Below, one piece after another: positions 18,519-27,780 of a DNA stretch of 64,000 bases. The notes under the pieces were generated by a model. That model worked only from the letters and a program-made list of their open reading frames with translations, was not told the DNA's origin and made no database searches. Both the position numbers and the translations under genes were made by a program. Origin of the DNA: Gottfriedia acidiceleris (GTDB taxonomy: Bacteria; Bacillota; Bacilli; Bacillales; Bacillaceae_G); contig NZ_NESS01000012.1 in NCBI RefSeq assembly GCF_002128425.1, positions 1 through 64,000 of the forward strand. Direction: 5' to 3'. Positions within the stretch are counted from its first letter, which is position 1. Every line of letters begins with the position of its first letter.

Positions 18519-19610
18519 TTAACGATTGATTTTAAATGCTTCGATCCAGTTACGATCGACTTTCCGTTTAAGGATCAAATCTCGAATTAATTTACCAGTT
18601 GCTGGTGCAAGCAAAATTCCATTTCGAAAATGTCCGGTCGCAAATAAAATCTGATCATCTTCAGGATGAACTCCAATAAAAGGGTTATAGTCGAGTGTTC
18701 GTGGTCGTAATCCTGCCCAAAATGAATCAATTTTCATGTCTTCAATTTCGGGTAGCATTTGTTTAGCGCTTTGTATTAACGACTCAATTCCCCCTAAGCT
18801 AGGGTTCTCATTCCATTCGTTATCGACCATCGTAGCTCCGATGACAAGGCGGCCGTCATTCCTTGGAACAATATAATTCTGTTCATGAAAAAGAGTATGC
18901 TTTAATGCAACCTTTTCACTTTTGACCGAGATGCATTCACCTTTAACAGGAATAATTTCATGATGTAATCCAAGTTGACAAAATAAGGAATTACTCCAAA
19001 CGCCACTTGCAACTACAATGGTTTTAGCTTCAAAATTGCCGTTTGTTGTTTTAATTAAATAATGTGAATCATTTTTTTGAATCTGAAATACATGTGTATA
19101 TTCAAAAATAGATGCACCTAAAATTTGAGCACTTTTGCAAAATGCATTACAGACAGAAACAGGCAAAACATTTACGTCGTCTTCAATATAAGCTGCTCCA
19201 ATTATGTTCGGATGGACGCCAGGAATATGTTTTTTTAACTCCTCTTGGTTATACCAAAGTGTTGAAGTTTGAGTGAGTAGTGGAGTTAATTGTTTTTTTT
19301 CTAAATCTGTATAAGCTAATTTGAAAATGCCACCTTTTTTAAGTTCAATATCAATACCACATAATTCTTTTAATTCTTCTTGGAGGTGAAAATAAGTTAA
19401 TTGACTGTTTCTAGCAAAAGTAAAAAAAGACTCAGAATGATCCCACTCGGAATGAGCGCCAAGCATTCCAGCAGCTGCCTTTGTTGTTTTCTGTCCAACT
19501 TGTTGTCCCTCAAGAACTGCAACATTAATGTTTTCTTTAGCTAGATAATAAGCAATGGAACAACCGATTATTCCACCTCCAATTACTACAGCATCAAATC
19601 TCTTGTTCAT
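18519..19610 (-). CDS. thiO: Glycine oxidase ThiO
   Basis: A 363-residue FAD-dependent oxidase of the DAO family. The N-terminal dinucleotide-binding motif is VVIGGGIIGCSIAYYLAKE (about residues 8-26), and the C-terminal FAD-contact segment is FATGHFRNGILLAPATGKL (about 328-346). It oxidises glycine to dehydroglycine for ThiG. Its ATG overlaps the end of tenI by 17 bp. Confidence 0.93.
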   Translation of the reverse strand: MNKRFDAVVIGGGIIGCSIAYYLAKENINVAVLEGQQVGQKTTKAAAGMLGAHSEWDHSESFFTFARNSQLTYFHLQEELKELCGIDIELKKGGIFKLAYTDLEKKQLTPLLTQTSTLWYNQEELKKHIPGVHPNIIGAAYIEDDVNVLPVSVCNAFCKSAQILGASIFEYTHVFQIQKNDSHYLIKTTNGNFEAKTIVVASGVWSNSLFCQLGLHHEIIPVKGECISVKSEKVALKHTLFHEQNYIVPRNDGRLVIGATMVDNEWNENPSLGGIESLIQSAKQMLPEIEDMKIDSFWAGLRPRTLDYNPFIGVHPEDDQILFATGHFRNGILLAPATGKLIRDLILKRKVDRNWIEAFKINR

Positions 19611-20208
19611 AAGTGAATTTGCACCTTTCCAAATATTGCAGAGCAGCTTCTAGAGGATTTCGAGCAGAAAATATTCCAGACATTACAGCTATGCCATCAA
19701 TGTTATTCTTCTTTAAAACATGGATATGTTCAGGTAATATTCCACCGACTGCATAGATTGGTATCGTTAACGTTTTTTTCATTTCTGGAATTACTTCTAT
19801 CCCATTCGGTGTTAATCCATTTTTACACTTTGTTTCAAAACAATGACCGTACATAACATAGTCAGCTTTATCATTTTCTGCCTGTATTGCTTCAGTAAGT
19901 GAATGGACCGATTTTCCTACTCGTAAATTAGGAAAATATTCTTTTACATCAACAAGAGGAAGACCATGTCCTGGTAAGTGTATATTTGATAGATTTGAGA
20001 AAATTGCTAGATCTAAACGGTCATTTAAAACAATTTTTTTCATATCTACTTTGTTTATTTTTAGTAGATTTAAGAGTGATATTATCTCTATTGCCTTTTT
20101 CGATTTTTCGCGAATATGGACATAGTCGACTGCATCGATTATTTGAATTATTTTTGTAGCAAGTACTTCGACTGAGTGCTGATCATCTGTAATTGCGATA
20201 AGTTCCAT
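19594..20208 (-). CDS. tenI: Thiazole tautomerase TenI (ThiE-like fold)
   Basis: A 204-residue TIM-barrel protein of the ThiE/TenI family. The phosphate-binding end GHCFETKCK and PIYAVGGILPEH are visible. In Bacillus this first position of the thiO-thiS-thiG-thiF operon is held by TenI, which isomerises the ThiG product. ThiE activity cannot be excluded from sequence alone. The ATG start follows GAGGCTGGGAA. TenA, normally before it, is absent. Confidence 0.88.
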   Translation of the reverse strand: MELIAITDDQHSVEVLATKIIQIIDAVDYVHIREKSKKAIEIISLLNLLKINKVDMKKIVLNDRLDLAIFSNLSNIHLPGHGLPLVDVKEYFPNLRVGKSVHSLTEAIQAENDKADYVMYGHCFETKCKNGLTPNGIEVIPEMKKTLTIPIYAVGGILPEHIHVLKKNNIDGIAVMSGIFSARNPLEAALQYLERCKFTYEQEI

Positions 20209-20244
20209 TTCCCAGCCTCTTTCATTAGCAAAATTTTTTCATAC

Positions 20245-20278
20245 GAAAAAACCACTTTCCTAAAAAAAGAAAGTGGTT
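20245..20278 (-). terminator. Riboswitch-controlled terminator before tenI
   Basis: AACCACTTTC and GAAAGTGGTT form the stem, followed by a T-run on the minus strand. The same GGAAAGTGG string occurs at the 3' end of the TPP aptamer (20311-20319), so the two can compete for the CCACTTTC arm. Confidence 0.85.
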
Positions 20279-20310
20279 ACATTGCACACGAGAGAAAAAA
20301 TATAAATGCG

Positions 20311-20401
20311 CCACTTTCCTACGCAGGTACTAGCCTGTTCAGGTTTTGAGGGTTTAAAAGTAACTACTTTATTCTCAGCCCTTATCAAGGGATCCCCTAG
20401 T
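20311..20401 (-). ncRNA. TPP riboswitch of the tenI-thiO-thiS-thiG-thiF operon
   Basis: On the minus strand the conserved blocks appear in order: ACTAGGGGATCCC, GGGCTGAGAATA, ACCCTCAAAACCTGAACAGG, and CTAGTACCTGCGTAGG. These are the THI-box helices that bind thiamine pyrophosphate. A terminator follows immediately, so control is by transcription termination. Confidence 0.95.
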
Positions 20402-20650
20402 GATGAATATGTATGAAAATTAATCTTAGCATAGCATATAAAAAATAATATTCAATACTAAATTTATTTTTACTAGTCTAATTTTTTACCAGAAATTGGG
20501 CTTGAAGTATAGTGAAATCAAGTGTTTTTAAGAGTATAGAAATGCTCATAATTTTTTAAATTTAGAATTTCTGTAAAAATTTAGGGAAATAAAAACATTT
20601 ACATTTTAAAATGGAGGGTTTATATTTAGTTTGAACAATTTAATAGATTG

Positions 20651-20750
20651 ACTAGGGGTGTCCAATTAGTTGGGCTGAGAGAGGAACGAAATTAATTTCC
20701 TTAACCCTCAGGACCTGATCTGGTTCATACCAGCGTGGGGAAGTTAGAAA
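20651..20750 (+). ncRNA. TPP riboswitch of thiC
   Basis: Conserved THI-box elements are ACTAGGGGTGTCC, GGGCTGAGAG, ACCCTCAGGACCTGATCTGG and TTCATACCAGCGTGGGGAAGT. It points toward thiC and is back to back with the minus-strand TPP riboswitch. Confidence 0.97.
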
Positions 20751-20798
20751 TTTCTCATTAATGATTTCTTAATTGTTAATGTAGTTTTACTAACATTT

Positions 20799-20834
20799 AG
20801 CCAGGTCTTAAAAATAAGATTCTGGCTTTTTTTC
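20799..20834 (+). terminator. Terminator of the thiC TPP riboswitch
   Basis: AGCCAG-TCTTA pairs with TAAGA-TCTGGCT, followed by seven T. It lies about 60 bp before thiC. Confidence 0.85.
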
Positions 20835-20889
20835 ATGCTTTAAATGAATTGGATTTCGTCCTTTTTAAACTAATTAAAAAGGGGAATGA

Positions 20890-22674
<1,785 letters not shown>

Positions 22675-22689
22675 GGGTGTGAGCCTTAT

Positions 22690-22860
22690 ATGAATAGGGT
22701 AGAAGAAATCATAAAAGAAATAAAGAATTTGGAAAGAAATATGCATCAGTTAAAAGTTGAACTGAACGCAATTCAAAAAAAATGTGTACATGATTTCCAA
22801 AAGAAAGATACGATACAAGAATGCCTTAAATGCAATTTAATCGAAAGCTTGTCTTGGTAA
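22690..22860 (+). CDS. 56-residue protein with C-terminal CxxC, downstream of thiC
   Basis: A short gene with a good ribosome binding site (AAGGGTGTG) 15 bp after thiC. The product starts MNRVEEIIKEIKNLERNMHQ, a charged amphipathic coiled coil, and then has C-x-H (KKCVHDF) and CLKC, four possible zinc ligands. It ends ESLSW. It ends at 22860 and is followed by a terminator, so it is the last cistron of the thiC transcript. I do not know a function. The start codon, ribosome binding site and terminator make a real gene likely. Confidence 0.7.
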   Translation: MNRVEEIIKEIKNLERNMHQLKVELNAIQKKCVHDFQKKDTIQECLKCNLIESLSW

Positions 22861-22877
22861 TATAGAGAAACAATTGA

Positions 22878-22911
22878 AAAACAAACCTCAAAACTAAGAG
22901 GTTTGTTTTTT
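22878..22911 (+). terminator. Terminator of the thiC transcript
   Basis: AAAACAAACCTC pairs with GAGGTTTGTTTT, followed by TTTTG. Confidence 0.85.
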
Positions 22912-22923
22912 GTTATTCAAGAA

Positions 22924-23103
22924 TTAATGTTCTGACAAGCTATTGATTGAAACTTCTTCCTCTTGCTCTGGTTGACCTAGCGGATAGATTCTAGCAGTTT
23001 CATTTGTTTCATCAACATGTTGAATATAAATTGGCACTCCATTATAAGTCACATTAGCCATCACAGCTGAAGAAGCAATTTCTTGAGCTCGTTGTTTATT
23101 CAT
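22924..23103 (-). CDS. sspH: Small acid-soluble spore protein H, copy 1
   Basis: A 59-residue protein starting MNKQRAQEIASSAVMANVTY and ending SLSEH. It shares the SspH hallmarks: ANVTYNGVPIYIQHVDE, then ARIYPL, and a Glu-rich tail. SspH is a minor spore-core protein made under SigG. The ATG at 23103 follows GAGGAGGTTACGT. A second, diverged copy lies at 26192-26371. Confidence 0.9.
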   Translation of the reverse strand: MNKQRAQEIASSAVMANVTYNGVPIYIQHVDETNETARIYPLGQPEQEEEVSINSLSEH

Positions 23104-23239
23104 ACGTAACCTCCTCTAAATTAAAAATAGAAACTTAACATATTATTAACCGTCGTGTGGTTAGGTATTCATTTAAAATTCATCTTATAAAGCAAAATAC
23201 AATTCATTCTAAAAAAGCTCAAGCTTCTAAACATAATAA

Positions 23240-23269
23240 AAAAACTCCTGTTAAATTTAACAGGAGTTT
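23240..23269 (-). terminator. Terminator of the yjcZ-like gene
   Basis: AAACTCCTGTTAA and TTAACAGGAGTTT form a 13-bp stem; on the minus strand it is followed by TTTTATTAT. Confidence 0.85.
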
Positions 23270-23285
23270 CATAGTTTTTAATTAA

Positions 23286-23417
23286 TTACCAGTGATGTCC
23301 ATATCCATATCCGTCATATCCAGACCAGCAAGCTGCTCCAACAATGATTAATAAGATAAACAGAACTACGATTAAAGCAAAACCGTTAAGGTGATGTCCG
23401 TGATGTCCAGTACTCAT
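23286..23417 (-). CDS. YjcZ-family sporulation peptide
   Basis: A 43-residue peptide: a His-rich start (MSTGHHGHHLNG), one hydrophobic segment (FALIVVLFILLIIVGAA), and a Gly/Tyr/His tail (GYDGYGYGHHW). This layout is that of the YjcZ family of small sporulation proteins. The ATG at 23417 follows GAAGGAGGTCACATGT. Identification rests on composition and layout. Confidence 0.88.
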   Translation of the reverse strand: MSTGHHGHHLNGFALIVVLFILLIIVGAACWSGYDGYGYGHHW

Positions 23418-23432
23418 ACATGTGACCTCCTT

Positions 23433-23526
23433 CATACGATATTTAAGGGATAACCTCCCTTAGGGTCATGTAACTAATTGAGAAATTTCAATTAGGAGAG
23501 GTGGATAATGTATCGTATGTTTTTTT
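23433..23526 (+). other. Nested inverted repeats ending in a T-run, possible structured RNA
   Basis: CATACGATA (23433-23441) is exactly complementary to TATCGTATG (23511-23519), which is followed by seven T. Inside lie two further hairpins: AAGGGA...TCCCTT and CTAATTGA/TCAATTAG (23473-23494). It lies upstream of the divergent yjcZ-like gene. The stretch 23527-23803 shows no further structure or gene I can support. Confidence 0.45.
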
Positions 23527-23803
23527 GCCAACTATGAAACTAGTCTATAATGTAATTAGGCTTATACCTAGGCGTAAGTTTTATTAATGAATTATTTTAT
23601 ATTACGCTTATAACAATAAAACGATCCTACTCAAAAGCAAAATTAAACGAGAGAGGGGGACAATAATTAAAATGAGACCATTGACCCTTTTAAATGTAGA
23701 ATAAAAAAATTAGATGAAGAGAACAAACAATTATGTGAGTGGAAATTTCCTACGCAGATTTTCAAACAATTATGAAGAGCAATATAATATGGGAGGTAAT
23801 GAA

Positions 23804-24073
23804 ATGTTTCCATTAAAAAATTACTATGAATCATTTATCAAGAAAGAAATTATTGGTACAAAAAGAGAAGTAGCGATTAGAAAACTAAGTAATTTACTTG
23901 CTTGTCATGTTATTAGTAAAAATACAGTATCAGCCATTCATATTCGATATTTTACTTGTAATGAACAAATGCAACCGACAGATAAGTGGTTAGGTACAAT
24001 TGCAGTTAAATTAAAAAATGATATCGTAATAGAAACAGCAATTTCACTTCCAAAAGATAACAATCCAGTATAA
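23804..24073 (+). CDS. 89-residue hypothetical protein
   Basis: The product begins MFPLKNYYESFIKKEIIGTK and contains a basic helix, a short Cys-bearing core (LLACHVIS) and a predicted beta-rich C-terminal half (IHIRYFTCNE, IAVKLKNDIVIETAISL). The ATG at 23804 follows GGGAGGTAATGAA. A longer reading from 23714 lacks a ribosome binding site. I recognise no family, and the neighbours are not informative. Confidence 0.6.
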   Translation: MFPLKNYYESFIKKEIIGTKREVAIRKLSNLLACHVISKNTVSAIHIRYFTCNEQMQPTDKWLGTIAVKLKNDIVIETAISLPKDNNPV

Positions 24074-24326
24074 TTAGCTTTAGTTATGAAAAAAAATTTG
24101 ATTTCCAACAGAATGGTCGTTTCGTTACATAAGAAAAAAATGTAGAAACAAGTGAAATTCCCCCAAGTTACAAAAACTTATGGGGTTGGTATAATTAATA
24201 AAAATAGTGCAATTACTACGGAGACTATGTAGTACTGATGCGAAGTTACTTCTTGTTCTCTAATAAGAATAAATTTTCTTAAAATCAATTGATACTATGA
24301 TCCATTAATATGCGACCAATAAAAAA

Positions 24327-24356
24327 TCCCACTATAGGTTTCTATAGTGAGATTTC
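24327..24356 (-). terminator. Terminator of the APC permease gene
   Basis: AAATCCCACTATA and TATAGTGAGATTT pair with one mismatch; on the minus strand TTTTTTATTGG follows. Confidence 0.8.
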
Positions 24357-24361
24357 ATTAT

Positions 24362-25768
24362 TTATGCAGTTTGATTTGTATCCTTATCAATCTTGTTTTT
24401 ACCGTTTAGTTTAGAATTTCTATATCCGTAAGCTACATAAATTACTAAACCGACTACTAACCAAACTACGAAACCTTTCCATGTAAATGATGAAAGTTGT
24501 AGCATTAAATATACACAGAATACAACAGCTAATACTGGTACTACAGGTACCCAAGGAGTTTTGAATCCGCGCTTTAATTCTGGACGAGTTTTTCTTAATA
24601 CAAGAATACCAAGAGAAACAGCAGAGAAAGCGAATAGAGTACCGATATTTGTTAATTCAGCTAATTTGTTTAATGGAATTAACCCAGCGAATAAAGCAAC
24701 TAGTCCGCCAGTTACCCAAGTGCTTGTTACAGGAACTTGAGTTTTCTTATTAACTTTTGATAATTTACCTGGTAATAAACCGTCTTTACTAATTGCGTAG
24801 AATAGACGAGTTTGTCCAAACATCATTACGATTAATACAGTTGTAATACCGATGATTGCGCCAAGTGAAATGAATCCAGCAGCCCAATCTTGGTGAATAA
24901 ATGCTAGTGCGAAAGCAACAGGGTCTTTAACACCTAATTGATCAAATGGTACGATACCAGTAAGAATTAATGAAACGACAATATATAAGACAGTACAAAT
25001 TGTTAAAGCAGAAATAATACCGATTGGTAAGTTGCGTTGAGGATTTTTAACTTCCTCAGCTGCAGTTGATACTGCATCAAATCCAAAGTAAGCAAATACT
25101 ACTACTGCAGCACCAGCTGTTACACCATGGAATCCCATTGGCATAAATGGAGTCCAGTTAGATGGTTCAACATACCAAACACCAACTACGATGAAAAGTG
25201 CTACTACTGCTAATTTTACAATTACCATTATAGTGTTAAGTTTTGCTGATTCTTTAACACCTCTAGTAAGAATTAAAGTTACTAGTAAAACAATGATTAC
25301 TGCCGGTAAATCAATATAAGTGTGTTTAGACGGATCAAATGCACTTGTAAAAGCTGTAGGAAGGTTTATTCCAAAACCATGTAATAAACTTTGGAAGTAT
25401 CCAGACCATCCACTAGCTACTGCTGAAGATGCTAGTCCATATTCTAATACCATATCCCAACCTAATATCCAAGCGATGATTTCACCAAAAGCTACATAAC
25501 TATAGGTATAAGCACTACCAGCTTCTGGAATCATAGATGCAAATTCAGAGTAACAAAGTGCAGCGAATGTACAAGCTAAACCTGCGATAATAAATGAAAG
25601 AATAAGTGCTGGACCAGCGTAATCAGCTGCTGCTACGCCGGTTAATACGAATATACCTGTACCGATGATGGCACCGATACCTAACATTGTAAGATCAAAC
25701 GCTCCTAGAACTTGTTTAAGTGAACTAGGCGAACTACTTGTAACTGATTTTTTTCGAAATAAATTCAT
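24362..25768 (-). CDS. APC-superfamily amino acid permease (YfnA-like)
   Basis: A 468-residue transporter with twelve predicted membrane segments. The first-helix motif GIGAIIGTGIFVLTG (about residues 31-45) is the unwound substrate-binding segment of APC permeases. CYSEFASMIPEAGSAYTY and the FGFDAVSTAAEEVKNPQRN loop are typical of the cationic/branched amino acid transporter branch that includes YfnA. The ATG follows AGAGGAGGCTCAT. The 370 bp upstream (25769-26142) are AT-rich; I see no T-box or riboswitch there. The exact amino acid carried is unknown. Confidence 0.85.
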   Translation of the reverse strand: MNLFRKKSVTSSSPSSLKQVLGAFDLTMLGIGAIIGTGIFVLTGVAAADYAGPALILSFIIAGLACTFAALCYSEFASMIPEAGSAYTYSYVAFGEIIAWILGWDMVLEYGLASSAVASGWSGYFQSLLHGFGINLPTAFTSAFDPSKHTYIDLPAVIIVLLVTLILTRGVKESAKLNTIMVIVKLAVVALFIVVGVWYVEPSNWTPFMPMGFHGVTAGAAVVVFAYFGFDAVSTAAEEVKNPQRNLPIGIISALTICTVLYIVVSLILTGIVPFDQLGVKDPVAFALAFIHQDWAAGFISLGAIIGITTVLIVMMFGQTRLFYAISKDGLLPGKLSKVNKKTQVPVTSTWVTGGLVALFAGLIPLNKLAELTNIGTLFAFSAVSLGILVLRKTRPELKRGFKTPWVPVVPVLAVVFCVYLMLQLSSFTWKGFVVWLVVGLVIYVAYGYRNSKLNGKNKIDKDTNQTA

Positions 25769-26142
25769 ATGAGCCTCCTCTAATCCTATTTGGTAGTTTT
25801 TTAATTTTCTATTTAGAAAGTTTATTATTTTCTAATTTTACCTTAAAAAATAGAAAATTCTGACAATTAGCTCCGAAGTAATATAATAGATTGTCTTCCT
25901 TAAGTGATTTTTATGATATCACACTTATAAAAAAATTCAAATAATTTTTCGACTTTTTTTTCAAAATTTTTTTAAATATGTAGTAAATTCGACATATTAC
26001 CCTGTACCTAGTAAGTTGATTAAAATGAACTAGTTTTCGGTTATGTCATAAGTAACAACGAGGACGTAAAATCTTCTTCTTTCTCAAGGTTTCAATTTTA
26101 ACTGGACTAAATAATTATATTTTTACGTTTTTTTTTCAAAAA

Positions 26143-26174
26143 TGAAATAAACCTCCTTAATAGAGGTTTATTTT
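26143..26174 (-). terminator. Terminator of the second sspH gene
   Basis: AAATAAACCTC and GAGGTTTATTT pair around CTTAATA; a T-rich tail follows on the minus strand. Confidence 0.8.
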
Positions 26175-26191
26175 TGGGTCTTTTTTATCAT

Positions 26192-26371
26192 TTAATGTTC
26201 TTTTAAGTTACTTAATGATACTTCTTTATCATTTTGTGGCTGATCAAGAGGATATATTCTAGCTGTACCCTCATTTTTATTAACATGCTGAATATAAACC
26301 GGTACTCCATCGCAAGTCACATTAATCATACCAGGTGCAGCTACGATTTCTAGTGCTCTTTCAGTATCCAT
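26192..26371 (-). CDS. sspH: Small acid-soluble spore protein H, copy 2
   Basis: A 59-residue SspH paralogue from the ATG at 26371, ending SLSNLKEH. It shares the layout of copy 1: NVTCDGVPVYIQHVNKN, then TARIYPLDQP. The upstream ATG at 26374 is only 5 nt from AAAGGAGGT, so the second ATG fits better and gives the same length as copy 1. Transcription from a SigG promoter is expected from family knowledge; I did not identify one with confidence. Confidence 0.9.
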   Translation of the reverse strand: MDTERALEIVAAPGMINVTCDGVPVYIQHVNKNEGTARIYPLDQPQNDKEVSLSNLKEH

Positions 26372-26497
26372 CATAATACCTCCTTTAATAACTAACCTAT
26401 TTTATTATTCACATAGCAAAGTTAGAGTATTCATGGAAAATAGAGCTTTTTAAAGGATTATGTAATATAAGACAATGAGGAGAATGGTTGGAGTAAA

Positions 26498-26521
26498 AAA
26501 ATCACTTAAGTTGATTTTTTA
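26498..26521 (-). terminator. Terminator of the 35-residue membrane peptide gene
   Basis: AAAATCACTTAAGTTGATTTT is a near-perfect palindrome; on the minus strand it runs into TTTTTTTACTCC. Confidence 0.65.
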
Positions 26522-26531
26522 AGTTTCGCTC

Positions 26532-26639
26532 TCATTTCTTAACGCGTTTCTTTTCTTGTTGTATGATAGCAATAGAAGCGAAAAATAAGATTGAACTACA
26601 CATAAATAGTAAACAAAGTAAGCCAAAAAGTATTTGCAT
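26532..26639 (-). CDS. 35-residue single-pass membrane peptide
   Basis: The product opens MQILFGLLCLLFMCSSILFF and ends QQEKKRVKK: one hydrophobic helix followed by a strongly basic tail. The ATG at 26639 follows AAAAAGGAGGTACTAAT, a near-ideal ribosome binding site, and a terminator follows the stop. These signals support a real gene. It is divergent from the LacI-family regulator gene. Function unknown. Confidence 0.65.
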   Translation of the reverse strand: MQILFGLLCLLFMCSSILFFASIAIIQQEKKRVKK

Positions 26640-26723
26640 ATTAGTACCTCCTTTTTATTATGAGAACAGCGTAAAGTATGGAACTAGTTACAGAGCAAGA
26701 AAAAGTTTAGAAAAGGTGAGAAA

Positions 26724-27683
26724 ATGTCTAATATTAAAGAAATTGCGAGGATTGCAGGCGTTTCGGTTACAACAGTATCACGAGTTTTAAATAATGAACC
26801 ATATGTTAGTGAGGAAAAAAGGAAAGCAGTTTTAAATGCAATTGAGTTAACCAATTATCAAAGAAATCAAAATGCAGTCAATTTAAGTAAAGGAAAAACG
26901 AATCTAATTGGAGTGGTCATTCCGTTCTCGCATCATCCGTACTTTGGATTGCTAATTGATGGAATTGCAAATGAGGCAATAAAAAATAATTATAAACTTG
27001 TACTATTTCAAACAAATTATGAAGAGAAGAGAGAGATAGAAGCATTAGAGATGCTACAGCACAAACAAATAGACTCACTCATTATTTGTTCTAGAATTTG
27101 TTCTTTTGAAATGATTGAAGAGTATAAGCAGTATGGACAAATAATACTATTTGAAGATACGAGAAATACAAAGGTTTCTTCAACCTTTATCGATCACTAC
27201 AATAGCTTCATGATTGCATTAGAATATTTATATAAAAAAGGGCATCAAAAAATCGGCTATAGTATTGGTCGTAGAACAGGCATGAATAGTAAACAAAGAG
27301 AGACTGCCTATATTGATTTTCATAAGAAATATAATGAGTCAATAATTAGCGACTTCGTATTTGACAATTGTTATTATTTCGAAGATGGTGAAAGAGTTGT
27401 CCAATCGTTGTTAAATTTAAAAGAGAGACCAACAGCTTTGTTAGTAACAAGTGATCAAGTAGCTGCGGGTGTGCAAACTTGCTGTAATGATCATGGAATA
27501 GCTATTCCTCAAGATTTAGCGATAATAGGGTTCGATAATCAACCTATTGCAAAAGTTATGAAGTTAACAACAGTCGAAATTCCATTAAGGGAAGTAGGAA
27601 AGAAACTTTTTATTCAAGCGATTAGATCTGAGATTACACAGGAGGAAATTGCGATTAAATTAATTGAACGGCAGACTGTATAA
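26724..27683 (+). CDS. LacI-family transcriptional regulator
   Basis: A 319-residue repressor. The N-terminal HTH (IKEIARIAGVSVTTVSRVLN, about residues 4-23) and hinge (RNQNAVNLSKGKTNLIGVVIP) are classic, followed by a periplasmic-binding-protein-like sugar-sensing domain to the end. The ATG follows AAAAGGTGAG. It has no sugar operon beside it in this window, so its targets are unknown. It is monocistronic with its own terminator. Confidence 0.9.
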   Translation: MSNIKEIARIAGVSVTTVSRVLNNEPYVSEEKRKAVLNAIELTNYQRNQNAVNLSKGKTNLIGVVIPFSHHPYFGLLIDGIANEAIKNNYKLVLFQTNYEEKREIEALEMLQHKQIDSLIICSRICSFEMIEEYKQYGQIILFEDTRNTKVSSTFIDHYNSFMIALEYLYKKGHQKIGYSIGRRTGMNSKQRETAYIDFHKKYNESIISDFVFDNCYYFEDGERVVQSLLNLKERPTALLVTSDQVAAGVQTCCNDHGIAIPQDLAIIGFDNQPIAKVMKLTTVEIPLREVGKKLFIQAIRSEITQEEIAIKLIERQTV

Positions 27684-27684
27684 T

Positions 27685-27715
27685 AAAAAAGCTAGTCAGG
27701 AACTAGCTTTTTTTC
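27685..27715 (+). terminator. Terminator of the lacI-family gene
   Basis: AAAAAGCTAGT pairs with ACTAGCTTTTT, followed by TTC. Confidence 0.85.
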
Positions 27716-27780
27716 ATGTTGTTTAATGATATTACTGCTGATTTTTATTGTAGATAAGACTTTTTTATTAAAAGCAAGAA

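Noticed and set aside
23508-23537. 9-codon frame after AGGAGAGGTGG
   Set aside because: It falls within the nested hairpins and is too short to support as a gene.
23672-23704. 10-codon frame after GAGAGAGGGGGA
   Set aside because: The ribosome binding site is good, but the peptide is too short to call without conservation data and there is no attenuator next to it.
25769-26142. T-box or amino-acid riboswitch before the APC permease
   Set aside because: No T-box string or lysine/SAM aptamer elements could be found on the minus strand.
26563-26790. Plus-strand 75-codon open frame
   Set aside because: No ribosome binding site; it overlaps the LacI-family gene in another frame and is antisense to the better-supported 35-residue peptide gene.
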